DNA from: Acididesulfobacillus acetoxydans
Lineage (GTDB): Bacteria > Bacillota > Desulfitobacteriia > Desulfitobacteriales > Desulfitobacteriaceae
DNA: 64,000 bases
Direction: 5' to 3'
Assembly: GCF_902729405.1 (NCBI RefSeq)
Contig: NZ_LR746496.1
Location: forward strand, 434,001 to 498,000
Under the pieces are notes generated by a model. The model was not told the origin of the DNA. It saw only the letters and a program-made list of their open reading frames with translations, and made no database searches. Position numbers and translations under genes: made by a program. Of this stretch, positions 24,282-32,241 are shown piece by piece (within the stretch, counting starts at the first letter, position 1; every line of letters starts with the position of its first letter).

Positions 24282-26282
24282 TTAGGCTCGGATGGTGGCT
24301 CGGACGGTGCAGCGCTCCTCATAATAAGACGTGCTCTCTCCCAAGTCCGACACCCGGCCCCCAATCAGCTGATTTACGCCCAGCCCCCCTGCCGTAACGC
24401 CCTCCGGAATGACAACACAGCTGGGATGAATAGCCTCCGAAACTGCCACAGGCGCCTGTAACTGCCCCCTGGCAGTCGAAACCAGAACCATATCCCCCGG
24501 TGAAAGTTTAAATCGTCCGGCCAGGGAGGGGTGAATAAAAACCCGCAATCCCTTTCCCTCCATAAATTGGGAGTGAATTCCTGCCGCAGGATGAGGCGTC
24601 AAAAGATAAAACGGAAATTCTCTCGTTTCTCCCTCAAGCCCGGAGCCATCTCCACCCGGGACATCGGGCCGCTCCCCGGTAAAATTCGCCATGGGGTCGC
24701 CCGATTCCTTCCGGGCCAATTCGGAAAATAACTCGATCTTTCCCGACGGAGTCGCAAATAGATAATCTCCCCAGGCCACCTCAGGAATATAGGGTGCCCG
24801 GAGAGGTCCTTCTTTCAACCGGCCTAAAGTGACCCCCTGTTGCGCCAGGGGCTCCAGCACGTATTCCAACCACTTTGCGGCCGAGAAGGGAAAATAGCGT
24901 CCCAAGCCCAGTCTCTGGGCCAATTCTGTAAAGAGAAGCGGTTCCGCTTTCGCTTCCCCTTGAGGTTCCAGTACTTTACCGGCATATTGGAGGAACGGAC
25001 TCCACGATGTGGCGATCAGGTCTTCTTCCTCGAAGACAGTCGTTACCGGCAGGACAAGATCCGACTGTTTTGCTGTCTCTGTCATGACCGTGTCAAGCAC
25101 AACTTTAAAACGAATCCCCTGCCAAACTTCCCGCCAAAGCAGGGAATCCGGCTGCTGAACCAGGGGATTGGAGCGTGTGACCAGGGCCAAGCGCACAGGC
25201 GGGTCAGCTTGCTTCAAGCTTTGCGCCAGGAGGGCATGGGGAAAGGCCCGGCTTTGCCAATCCCCCGGGGGAAGAAAAAGACTGTTCAAGTTCCTTTTAT
25301 GGTAGGCGTGAGCGAAGTGAACCCCCGCTCCCGGGCGCCCAACGTTGCCTGTCAGGGCAGCCAGGGCATCGACGGCGCGAACCGTATTGCCCCCATTAGT
25401 ATAGCGTTGCAGTCCGTAACCCAAAAGGAATGAAACCGGTTTCTCCCGACCCATCGACTCCGCCAAAAAGCGCATATCCTCCACACTCATTCCGGTCAGA
25501 GCGGAGACCTTTGCCGGAGGAAAATCTTTGACCCTGACGGCAAAAGCGGAAAATCCCTTAACATGTGCCTTGACAAAGTCTTGATCCAGCCACCCCCGAT
25601 CCAGAACAATGTGCGCCAAGCCCAGGGCCAAAGCCCCATCCGTGCCCGGATTAACCCTGAAGTAGGCGTCTGCGAAATCCGCACTCCTGACCCTGACAGG
25701 GTTAATGACAATAAGCTTCGCCCCCTGCCTTCTCGCTGCGCGCAAAAGGGGCTGGAGGTGAATGCTCGTAACGGCCGGATCGCGCCCCCAAAGAATGATC
25801 AACCCCGCCCGGACCAGATCTTGCCAAAGGCTGCTGCGAACCGCACCGAAGTCTATTTCCTGGGCCCGGTAACCGGCGCCCCAGCACATACTTCCCCTGG
25901 GTTCCGTTACGCCGCCCAAGGCCTGAAAAAACCGCCGGTCAAGCGCCCGCAAAACCCCGTTATGGCCGTAGTCGAAATGGTGAAAAATTCCCCAGGGGCC
26001 GGTTTCCTCCACGGTCCGCCGGATTTCCCCGGCCAAAAGTTTATACGCTTCCTCCCAGGATATCCGTTTCCAGGAGGTTCCCGCCCGAAGCTGAGGAAAC
26101 CGCAAGCGGTCGCGCGAAAACACCCTTTCGGCTAAGGCCCGCCCTTTGGCGCAAATAAACCCGCGCGTTATGGGGTTCTCCCTGTCACCGTAAACCCGCA
26201 GTCCCTGTTGGGTCTTTTCAACGAGAAAAGCGCAGCTGTCCGGACAGTTCAAAGGGCAAGCCGAACGAACAACCTCCGTCAA
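24282..26282 (-). CDS. Molybdopterin oxidoreductase of the DMSO reductase family
   Basis: A 666-residue cytoplasmic-type enzyme. The N-terminal iron-sulfur motif SACPLNCPDSCAF with a later Cys in FICAKGRALAE should bind a 4Fe-4S cluster. Next come the molybdopterin domains (GSMCWGAGYRAQ, ILWGRDPAVTS, VVLDTVMTETAKQSDLVLP) and the C-terminal dinucleotide-binding barrel (FYLLTPHPAAGIHSQ, VTAGGLGVNQL). There is no twin-arginine signal and no adjacent electron-transfer subunit. The candidate metal ligand near GSMCW is Cys, and I saw no in-frame UGA. The substrate is not predictable. TTG start with GGGGGGAG upstream. Confidence 0.88.
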   Translation of the reverse strand: MTEVVRSACPLNCPDSCAFLVEKTQQGLRVYGDRENPITRGFICAKGRALAERVFSRDRLRFPQLRAGTSWKRISWEEAYKLLAGEIRRTVEETGPWGIFHHFDYGHNGVLRALDRRFFQALGGVTEPRGSMCWGAGYRAQEIDFGAVRSSLWQDLVRAGLIILWGRDPAVTSIHLQPLLRAARRQGAKLIVINPVRVRSADFADAYFRVNPGTDGALALGLAHIVLDRGWLDQDFVKAHVKGFSAFAVRVKDFPPAKVSALTGMSVEDMRFLAESMGREKPVSFLLGYGLQRYTNGGNTVRAVDALAALTGNVGRPGAGVHFAHAYHKRNLNSLFLPPGDWQSRAFPHALLAQSLKQADPPVRLALVTRSNPLVQQPDSLLWREVWQGIRFKVVLDTVMTETAKQSDLVLPVTTVFEEEDLIATSWSPFLQYAGKVLEPQGEAKAEPLLFTELAQRLGLGRYFPFSAAKWLEYVLEPLAQQGVTLGRLKEGPLRAPYIPEVAWGDYLFATPSGKIELFSELARKESGDPMANFTGERPDVPGGDGSGLEGETREFPFYLLTPHPAAGIHSQFMEGKGLRVFIHPSLAGRFKLSPGDMVLVSTARGQLQAPVAVSEAIHPSCVVIPEGVTAGGLGVNQLIGGRVSDLGESTSYYEERCTVRATIRA

Positions 26283-26417
26283 GAAAACTCCCCCCTTAGT
26301 CAGCGCCTATCCTTCAGTGTCTGCACTCTTTCGGCCGCTCTCTTTCCGCCCAACCGCTCCTGCTCAACCGCTCCCATTTAACCGTTTTCATTTCGGCCCT
26401 TTTATAGAACATGCGCG

Positions 26418-26444
26418 GGAAAACCTCGGAATTCGATTCCGGGG
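26418..26444 (-). terminator. Terminator downstream of scfB
   Basis: On the minus strand CCCCGGAAT/ATTCCGAGG forms a tight hairpin followed by TTTTCC. It lies about 130 bases after the radical SAM gene and before the oxidoreductase gene. No gene is seen between 26283 and 26576. Confidence 0.65.
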
Positions 26445-26576
26445 ATGAGAACGCATCCGCTTAGATCCCCTTCACCAGGCCCGCTTTTTGGAAGCGGAGT
26501 TTGTCTGCGAAGCCGGGGAAAGTGCGGCGAAACCGGCACCAAACACCCAGGCCCTCTTCGGACTCCCTTGTTTGAA

Positions 26577-28007
26577 CTAACGGACCGTCTGCAGTTCTTT
26601 CGCCTTAAGGTACAGGGCGACCTCCAGCCGTTTTTTCTGGAACTCGCACCCCAAAGCATAAACTTCCGTCAAGCTTCCGCCGGCGGCGAAATTCGCGGCA
26701 TGACACCCTCCGCTGCAGGAGAAACGGGCCCAACAGACCCGGCAGGAGGCTTTGGCGTAAACGTGCGCGGCGCGGAAAGACCGAACCAAATCCCGGTTCA
26801 GTTCGAGCGGATCCGCGGCATAGAGAGAACCCATTTTAAACTGCTCCTGGCCGACGAACTGATGGCAAGGATAGAGGTCTCCTTCAGGGGAGATCGCCAC
26901 ATATTCATGACCCGCCCCACAACCCGCAAGCCGCTTGGGCAAACAAGGACCTTGTTCGAAAGCCATATTGAAATGAAAAAAGCTGAAATCCTCTCCTCTC
27001 GCTCTGCGCTCGATAATCTCCTCTCCCAAACGATCATAACTCTCCCTGATTGTCTCAAGATCATCCGGTTGGAAAGCGTAGGGCTCTTCCGGAGAAGCGA
27101 CAACGGGTTCCATCGATATCCGTTTAAGCCCCAAATCCAGCATGTGGACCACATCCCGGTCAAAATCCAAATTAAAATGCGTGTACGTTCCCCGTACATA
27201 ATAATATGTCCCGACTGCATAAGGAGAACTTTCCGGGCGTCTCCGGGCAAAACTCCGAATCGACGGGACCACCCGCTCATAACTTCCCTGCCCGTTGGCA
27301 AAGGGTCTCATTTTGTCATGCACTTCCGGCCGCCCATCTAAACTCAAAACGACGCTGATATCTTCCTTTTCCAGAAACTCCTCAATTTCCTTGGTCAACA
27401 GCACCGCGTTGGTGGTAAGCGTAAACTTCAAAGTCTTATGTCGCTCAGCCGCCGCCTGCCGCCCATAGCGAACCAATTCCCGAACGAGCGGAAAATTGAG
27501 CAGCGGCTCCCCGCCAAAAAAGTCCACCTCACAGTGATCGCGGTGGCCGGAAGCAGACAAGACAAAGTCGATTCCTCTCCTCCCGGTTTCCGCATCCATT
27601 AACATACGGCTCCCGCCAAAAGCCCCGGACCCGGCAAAACAGTAGCCGCAACGCAAATTGCAATCATGGGCCACGTGCAGACAGACGGCCTTGACCAAAG
27701 GTTTCTCCGGATAGCTCGGGCCTTGCTCCTCCGCTTCTTTTGAGAAAAGTACCCCCTCTTCTTTCAAGTCTGCCAGTTCATCCAGGACTTCCTGCGCAAC
27801 GGCCCAATCCACGGCGGCTCTCCCGAGCCCACGCTTAATTTCCGCCGCCGAAAGAACCGGCAAAGTCCCCATAACCCTTAAAATCCGGTAAGTCGGTTCG
27901 TCAACGACATGCAGAGAACCTGAATTTACATCATAAGCAATATTGAGGTCTCCTTGCCGAAACACATGTACATTTTTCTCCAGATTATAGCCGGTCAAAT
28001 CCAACAT
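26577..28007 (-). CDS. scfB: SCIFF-peptide radical SAM maturase
   Basis: A 476-residue radical SAM/SPASM enzyme that forms thioether bonds in the six-cysteine SCIFF peptide. An N-terminal peptide-recognition domain (about 1-95) precedes the radical SAM core with CNLRCGYC binding the 4Fe-4S cluster and SAM, then VDFFGGEPLLNF. The SPASM region has its cysteines in GPCLPKRLAGCGAG, LYPCHQF, KASCRVCWARFSCSGGCH and ALGCEFQ. The precursor gene scfA lies upstream on the same strand with a hairpin leader between them. The pair is a hallmark of Clostridia. The SCIFF role in the cell is not settled. Confidence 0.96.
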   Translation of the reverse strand: MLDLTGYNLEKNVHVFRQGDLNIAYDVNSGSLHVVDEPTYRILRVMGTLPVLSAAEIKRGLGRAAVDWAVAQEVLDELADLKEEGVLFSKEAEEQGPSYPEKPLVKAVCLHVAHDCNLRCGYCFAGSGAFGGSRMLMDAETGRRGIDFVLSASGHRDHCEVDFFGGEPLLNFPLVRELVRYGRQAAAERHKTLKFTLTTNAVLLTKEIEEFLEKEDISVVLSLDGRPEVHDKMRPFANGQGSYERVVPSIRSFARRRPESSPYAVGTYYYVRGTYTHFNLDFDRDVVHMLDLGLKRISMEPVVASPEEPYAFQPDDLETIRESYDRLGEEIIERRARGEDFSFFHFNMAFEQGPCLPKRLAGCGAGHEYVAISPEGDLYPCHQFVGQEQFKMGSLYAADPLELNRDLVRSFRAAHVYAKASCRVCWARFSCSGGCHAANFAAGGSLTEVYALGCEFQKKRLEVALYLKAKELQTVR

Positions 28008-28108
28008 GACAATCCTCTCTCTCCGAAAACCCTGCCGTTATCGCCGCCGGCTGCCTGCCAAAGGGATAGGCCGGCGCCTGAACCCGTGATACCATCATGA
28101 TCCAGGCA

Positions 28109-28154
28109 AGAGCGCCCCAGCTCGTGACTGAAGTCGCGAGTGTGCGGGCGCTCT
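28109..28154 (-). other. Long hairpin between scfA and scfB
   Basis: AGAGCGCC/GGCGCTCT closes a nested stem-loop (CTCGCGACTTCAGTCACGAG) in the 267-base gap between scfA and scfB. It lies just after a terminator-like hairpin and may set the ratio of maturase to peptide or protect the message. Confidence 0.6.
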
Positions 28155-28161
28155 GTCCATC

Positions 28162-28200
28162 AAAACAGAAACAGAACCCATCCCAGCCAGGGGTGGGTTC
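28162..28200 (-). terminator. Partial terminator between scfA and scfB
   Basis: On the minus strand GAACCCA/TGGGTTC with an inner CCCC/GGGA match is followed by TGTTTCTGTTTTG. It would let the short, abundant precursor message end before the maturase gene, with read-through giving less scfB. Confidence 0.65.
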
Positions 28201-28274
28201 CGAAGCCGTACCTGCGTCCTATTCCCTCCGCAACGGGATTAAGCACCGGTTTCCGCCGACAACGATATGAGCAT

Positions 28275-28415
28275 CTACTTGACACACACTTGATTCCCAA
28301 CCGTACAGGACGTTTTGCATGCTGACTGGCATGAAGTTTGACAGGCGCCACAACCCCCGGTCTTCACGCTGTCACTTAAATTCGTCCTAATCACGGTTTG
28401 AATATGTTTAGCCAT
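28275..28415 (-). CDS. scfA: SCIFF six-cysteine precursor peptide
   Basis: A 46-residue peptide from the ATG at 28415 (GGGGGGAG upstream). It begins MAKHIQTVI and ends with a cysteine-rich core: GGCGACQTSCQSACKTSC then TVGNQVCVK. The six cysteines are at 22, 25, 29, 33, 37 and 44. This is the SCIFF family (six cysteines in forty-five residues), the substrate of the adjacent radical SAM maturase, with a conserved leader and core. It lies upstream of scfB. Confidence 0.96.
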   Translation of the reverse strand: MAKHIQTVIRTNLSDSVKTGGCGACQTSCQSACKTSCTVGNQVCVK

Positions 28416-28452
28416 TCAAACTCCCCCCTTCGGTCTTACCTCTTTCTCACTG

Positions 28453-28462
28453 ATTATAGCAC
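28453..28462 (-). promoter_or_regulatory. Extended -10 promoter of scfA
   Basis: GTGCTATAAT on the minus strand is an extended -10 element (TGnTATAAT) about 40 bases before scfA. The -35 region is weak (CCTTTT), which fits the extended -10 type. Confidence 0.6.
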
Positions 28463-28523
28463 GATGCCACATACAAAAGGAAGCCCTTCCGGGCAGCCCG
28501 GCCAAATGTCAGGAGCCCCGGCC

Positions 28524-28694
28524 TCAGGCCGCATGTGCATCGATATCTCTCTCTAAAGCATAAAGCCGATTGACCAAGACATCAATTCGTTGACTGATCA
28601 TAAGAACTTCCGGGTCAGACAAGTCCTTGTCCGCAGCGACCGTATACATTCTGCATCGCCACGTTTCCAGCTCCTCCAACAACTCGCGCTCCAC
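28524..28694 (-). CDS. Spo0E-like aspartyl-phosphate phosphatase
   Basis: A short minus-strand frame starts at a GTG at 28694 (AGAGGGTG six bases upstream; another GTG at 28703 is possible) and ends at 28524, giving 56 residues. The segment LSDPEVLMISQRIDVLVNRLY fits the Spo0E family signature, SQxLDxLI, carried on a two-helix hairpin. Family members dephosphorylate Spo0A~P and delay sporulation. A GC-rich hairpin with TTTT at about 28480-28510 may terminate it. It lies between nhaC and scfA. Confidence 0.75.
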   Translation of the reverse strand: MERELLEELETWRCRMYTVAADKDLSDPEVLMISQRIDVLVNRLYALERDIDAHAA

Positions 28695-28848
28695 AATTTT
28701 CACCCTCTTTCTTGGGAGGTTTACCCACTGCTACAGGATACCTCTTTCCAGCCTCTGCCGCAATAGCATATATTGACTACTTTTGTCGCAACGCTGCCGA
28801 AACCCCCACCTTTTCCTAAATTCCGTTGCAGCCCGCCCCAGCTAAGCG

Positions 28849-30198
28849 TCAGCCGACTTTTTCCGTATGAGCTGCCCTTGCCTCCCGGACGGAACGAACA
28901 GCAAAATACATCATAAGCGTCAGAGGAAGCAGATACAGATAAAGCGCGTAAGGCAGGAACCCCACGCTGCTCACTTTCATTGTCACAGTCGGAACCAGGG
29001 CCGCAAGATTCCAGGGAATCAGGGCAGCCAGAACTTCTCCCGTATTTTCTAGATCTACGGCTAAATCATAGTTGCCTTTTTCGCTGCTTGCGTAGCTTTT
29101 CTTCATCAACTGGTCGGTAAGAACGAGACTAATGGACTGATTGGAGCCCAAAGCTGCCGTCACAAGGCTGACGAGCGCCGTGTAGCTAAAGAGCGCAAAC
29201 CTGCCCTTGGCCCGCAGGAGAATGGCCTCAATGCTCCCGAACATGCGGGTTCCTTCGAAAATTCCGGCCATGGCACAAGACACAAAGACGACAAACGAAG
29301 GCTTGAGCATGGAAATTATCCCGCCCCCCTGGACAATGGACCGAAGTGGGCTGGCCTTGTCCAAGCGGAACCCTAAAACAATATCCCGCACAACTTCGCT
29401 CAGATGCTGCTGCTGAAACAGAACACCGATCCCGGCCGCCACCAACACGCTCAGAAGCATAGCCAATTTGATGTCCAGTCGAAGCAGCGCCAAAAGCAGG
29501 ACGAGCAGCGCCGGAACCAACACCAAGCCATTAATCCGGAAAATATTTAGCAGTTCCGCGTCTAACCGGCCGACCACAAAGCTTAAAGGACAGCGCAGAG
29601 AAATAATATAATAAAGGACTAAGGACAGAACAAAAGCAGGAGCCGCGCTCTTAAACATATTCCTGATATTGGTATAGAGATTCGTCTCCGTCAGGTTAGC
29701 GACGAGGTTGGCGCTCGAAGACATGGGCGAACAACGGTCTCCGAAATAGGCTCCGGCTATAATCGCCCCCGCCGCAATATTGGCGTTGATATTTCCGTTC
29801 TTAGCCATGAGCATGAGGGCAACCCCTACCGTACTCACCGTGCCCAAGGAGGTACCCAGCAGAAATGAAACGGCCGAACTCACCACAAAGGCATAGAGTA
29901 TGAAGTAGTGCGGGTTCATGTATTTCATTCCGTAGTAGACGATCCCGGGCACCGTGCCGGAAGCCATCCAAGCCCCCGTGATCGCGCCGATCAGGATAAA
30001 GATCTTCAAGACTACGAACGCTTTTCTGGCGCCTGTGAAAGCCATCCGGACCACGTCCCGGAGCCGGAAGCCGCGCTCCCAGGCAATAAAGGCGAAGATG
30101 AGGAGGCAGAGAACCAGCGGATAACCGACAAAAGCCCCCCTCAAAATAAAGGCGACCAAAACCCCAATCGCTGCTATCATGCCCAAAACAAGATCCAT
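28849..30198 (-). CDS. nhaC: NhaC-family Na+/H+ antiporter
   Basis: A membrane protein of about 449 residues with roughly 11 to 12 transmembrane segments, exchanging sodium and protons. The core motif GAYFGDRCSPMSSSANLVA is the NhaC-family signature, and FLLGTSLGTVSTVGVAL is also typical. I prefer the ATG at 30198 because GGAGAAGG lies five bases upstream; an ATG at 30213 overlaps its own site. Amino-acid/amine antiporters of the same family (for example malate/lactate or lysine exchangers) cannot be excluded. Confidence 0.85.
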   Translation of the reverse strand: MDLVLGMIAAIGVLVAFILRGAFVGYPLVLCLLIFAFIAWERGFRLRDVVRMAFTGARKAFVVLKIFILIGAITGAWMASGTVPGIVYYGMKYMNPHYFILYAFVVSSAVSFLLGTSLGTVSTVGVALMLMAKNGNINANIAAGAIIAGAYFGDRCSPMSSSANLVANLTETNLYTNIRNMFKSAAPAFVLSLVLYYIISLRCPLSFVVGRLDAELLNIFRINGLVLVPALLVLLLALLRLDIKLAMLLSVLVAAGIGVLFQQQHLSEVVRDIVLGFRLDKASPLRSIVQGGGIISMLKPSFVVFVSCAMAGIFEGTRMFGSIEAILLRAKGRFALFSYTALVSLVTAALGSNQSISLVLTDQLMKKSYASSEKGNYDLAVDLENTGEVLAALIPWNLAALVPTVTMKVSSVGFLPYALYLYLLPLTLMMYFAVRSVREARAAHTEKVG

Positions 30199-30612
30199 CT
30201 CAGCCTTCTCCATTCTCCCCTATGCAGAGCGGAAGAACCAACACCCGTATCCGCAACGCCGGCCACACACCCCGGGGCTCTCCCCGCGGCGACATGTCTC
30301 TTCTCTCGGTCGTAGTGAACGCCGGCGAGCAATTCCGGCAGCGGCGGGGTTCTACCCCCCGAGGCGTTGCTCTGCTCTCTACCCCATGGCCCTGCCTCGT
30401 TCTACCCATTAACCTTCCAATCCTTGCACACGTCGATCCAGGCTCGGGCCTTTGAATATCTTATTCCATTGCCGGAAATATTCCTTTACTTGTTCGATAG
30501 CCAATTTAGCCTTCCTTGTACCTGCTATGCCCGCTCCCTGTCCGCGGCGTACGCGGCACTTGTCGTTGGCATACGCCGGCTTGTGTAACGCAGCAAACAC
30601 GCTGTGACGCAC
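30199..30612. other. Intergenic stretch between nhaC and a candidate small RNA
   Basis: No convincing gene. A minus-strand frame at 30409-30540 encodes KLAIEQVKEYFRQWNKIFKG, which looks protein-like, but it has no ribosome binding site or clear family and may be a fragment. GC-rich inverted segments lie at 30270-30380. Confidence 0.3.
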
Positions 30613-30712
30613 CAAAAATAAAAAAGTAGCCTCACCCGAGAAGTGCTACTTTTCCGTTTTCCCGGGGCCCTCTGCGTCCGGGTTAAACGGCGAGGATGTT
30701 CCCGCACATTAA
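30613..30712 (-). ncRNA. Candidate small RNA or leader RNA
   Basis: A strong promoter (30717-30745) is followed after about 60 bases by a perfect terminator (AAAAGTAGC/GCTACTTTT, then TTATTTTT on the minus strand). The approximately 100-base transcript holds a hairpin CCCGG/CCGGG and a very short frame MCGNILAV near its start. It could be a small RNA, or an attenuated leader of nhaC 400 bases downstream. No known class recognised. Confidence 0.5.
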
Positions 30713-30716
30713 TTTA

Positions 30717-30745
30717 ATTATATAGCTCGTCGAAGGATTGGGCAA
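30717..30745 (-). promoter_or_regulatory. SigmaA promoter of the candidate small RNA
   Basis: TTGCCC (30740-30745) and TATAAT (30717-30722) are 17 bases apart on the minus strand. Confidence 0.7.
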
Positions 30746-30811
30746 GTTTATGAAGAATGGCTTAAGCTCTGATATACGTTTCATGTTCTTCGAAATTCGC
30801 CCTTAACATTT

Positions 30812-31331
30812 ATCCAAAACGTAAGACTCCCACTTCTACAAGTGGGAGTGGGTCCCACGTACCCCGCTGCGGTGGGGGTAGACTCCGCCTTCGGCCGTCA
30901 TTGTCCACCGGACAATGACGCCTTCGCCGAGAAGTGTAATTTTGGGATAGGCGGCTTCGGCGAAACTCTCCACTGGAGACTTTCGTCACCGAAGACATCC
31001 TCACCGCACAAGTATGCGTTGAAAGCTCCCGCGGAACCCCCGGAGTTACCCACGGTAGTGGTATCCTCACCGCACAAGTATGCGTTGAAAGCTTGCGGTT
31101 CGGTGACAGTGTCCACAGGACACTATCGTGATGTTCAGCGTAAGCTGAACGAGTTCACTGGGATTCGCTGCCTTTTACCCTTTTTCGTTGTGATTGCAGT
31201 GCAAACTGCAGTACAGGCCTAACGGCGAGTGCATAGAGACCACTTGTACGGCCTGCCAGTTCAGCACTCAGCGAATACTGAGTGCCGGAACTTGGGAATC
31301 CTCGCGTTTCAACGCGGGGAGGAAGTCAACA
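30812..31331 (+). mobile_element. Mosaic repeat element with an IS200/IS605-type right end
   Basis: Copy 2 of the dispersed structured repeat. The left part (30812-30905) matches the copy at 7647 nearly base for base. Several palindromes of the type GTCTCCACYGGAGAC follow, then GTTCAGC/GCTGAAC (31133-31152). The right end at 31296-31331 reads GGAATCCTCGCGTTTCAACG then CGGGGAGGAAGTCAAC, the IS200/IS605-type subterminal hairpin. No transposase is present, so it resembles a non-autonomous element. It ends right at the hicB stop codon. Confidence 0.65.
30997..31093. CRISPR. Two-copy CRISPR-like repeat with one 35-bp spacer
   Basis: Two identical 31-base copies, 30997-31027 and 31063-31093, each starting ATCCTCACCGCACAAGTATG and ending CGTTGAAAGCT, flank a unique 35-base stretch (31028-31062). 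The repeat has a small internal palindrome (CGCA...TGCG) and a GTTGAAAG end, both usual in CRISPR repeats. There are no cas genes. It lies inside the mosaic repeat element, so an internal duplication of that element is an alternative. Confidence 0.35.
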
Positions 31332-31736
31332 CTACGGCCTGTCTACTCCAAGATATTCCTTTAATGCTGCCTGGGTAATCTGCGAAAAGTTTACTCCCTG
31401 TTTTTCGGCCAATTCCTTCAGCCATGCCGGCAGAGTTATATTTGTTTTTACTGACCGATTATCCATTTCATCCTTTACAACTTCTGGGAAAATCGTCACT
31501 GGAACGATGATTGCGCCGGCCGGGATATCCTCAAATGGCGGCTGGGTAGGATTCGCTGTGACATCACCGTCTTTCTCCATCCCCCAGAGATGAAGCCCTA
31601 AAGCCTCTGCGGCCATGGTCTGAGCATGATGAAAGTTATCCCCCATTGAAACGCACCCCGGCAGATCAGGAAAATACACACCGAAGCCTCCATCTTTTGA
31701 CGGTTCGAAGACTGCAAAATAAGTGACTTTACGCAA
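31332..31736 (-). CDS. hicB: HicB-family antitoxin
   Basis: A 134-residue antitoxin with an N-terminal degraded RNase H-like fold (FGVYFPDLPGCVSMGDNFHHA, AEALGLHLW) and a C-terminal ribbon-helix-helix-like DNA-binding part (SVKTNITLPAWLKELAEKQG). The TTG start at 31736 has AGGGG upstream. It lies behind the damaged hicA, about 60 bases downstream, in the order hicA-hicB. HicB normally binds HicA and represses the shared promoter. It appears intact, and its stop touches the end of the mosaic repeat element. Confidence 0.9.
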   Translation of the reverse strand: MRKVTYFAVFEPSKDGGFGVYFPDLPGCVSMGDNFHHAQTMAAEALGLHLWGMEKDGDVTANPTQPPFEDIPAGAIIVPVTIFPEVVKDEMDNRSVKTNITLPAWLKELAEKQGVNFSQITQAALKEYLGVDRP

Positions 31737-31795
31737 ATTAATTCCCCTATTATTATTTATTATTTTTAGTTCATCTTATAAGCAAGGCACAGGGT

Positions 31796-31979
31796 CTACT
31801 TGAACCCTGCCTGCTTCCATATGCTGCCGAGTGCCCCCGGACGGGATGTCGCCTTTGTGGTTCGGTAGGGTCACCTTACCCGGTTTTATCGGATGTATGA
31901 GCTGGATGTGCGAGCCCTTGGTTTCTTTGAGTATCGAACCGTCTTTGTTCAATACCCTTAGAACTTCCCGAACCGTCAT
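31796..31979 (-). pseudogene. hicA: HicA-type mRNA interferase toxin with a one-base frameshift
   Basis: Starts MTVREVLRVLNKDGSI with AAGGAGAG upstream, then ETKGSHIQLIHP (toxin His) and GDIPSG. A run of five G near 31838 then breaks the frame. With one G fewer, the frame continues ALGSIWKQAGFK and a TAG at 31796, the normal HicA C-terminus. As written, it ends in an unrelated tail near 31776. HicA is a small dsRBD-like ribonuclease, so the loss of the last helix should disarm it. A sequencing slip in the G run is an alternative. Confidence 0.85.
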
Positions 31980-32003
31980 TATTGATTCTCTCCTTCTAAC
32001 TGG

Positions 32004-32032
32004 ATTATACGCATTATTTATGCGTATATCAA
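32004..32032 (-). promoter_or_regulatory. hicAB promoter with overlapping palindromic operator
   Basis: TTGATA (32027-32032) and TATAAT (32004-32009) are 17 bases apart on the minus strand. The palindrome TATACGCAT-N5-ATGCGTATA (32006-32028) covers the spacer and both boxes, an ideal operator for autoregulation by HicB or HicAB. Confidence 0.8.
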
Positions 32033-32110
32033 TGGTCAAACGCGTAGTACGGTCAGTATCGGCACAACCAAGGTTACAAATGTTAACACTATGCTTAAGA
32101 CGGCAAAATC

Positions 32111-32140
32111 AAAGCCGGAAAACACCGGCTTTTTTCTTTT
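32111..32140. terminator. Bidirectional terminator between hicA and tRNA-Gly
   Basis: AAAGCCGG/CCGGCTTT with a six-base loop, followed by TTTTCTTTTT on the plus strand and by GATTTTG on the minus strand. It can end the tRNA-Gly transcript on the minus strand; the stronger T-run is on the plus strand, where no gene is seen. Confidence 0.7.
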
Positions 32141-32241
32141 TCGCCGGTTGCTGTAAGGTTGCTGTCAAATGTGTTTTACGAATTCCGCGCATAAAATGAA
32201 AAGGTACCGCAAACCCTTGCGATACCTGCATTTTCATATGG

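Noticed and set aside
24282-26282. Selenocysteine (in-frame UGA) in the molybdopterin oxidoreductase
   Set aside because: The frame is continuous from start to stop with no internal UGA.
26402-26659. Open frame on the minus strand between scfB and the oxidoreductase
   Set aside because: It overlaps scfB in another frame, has no ribosome binding site and crosses the scfB terminator.
30409-30615. Open frame on the minus strand with a protein-like end
   Set aside because: No ribosome binding site, no start near the protein-like part and no recognisable family; noted only as a possible fragment.
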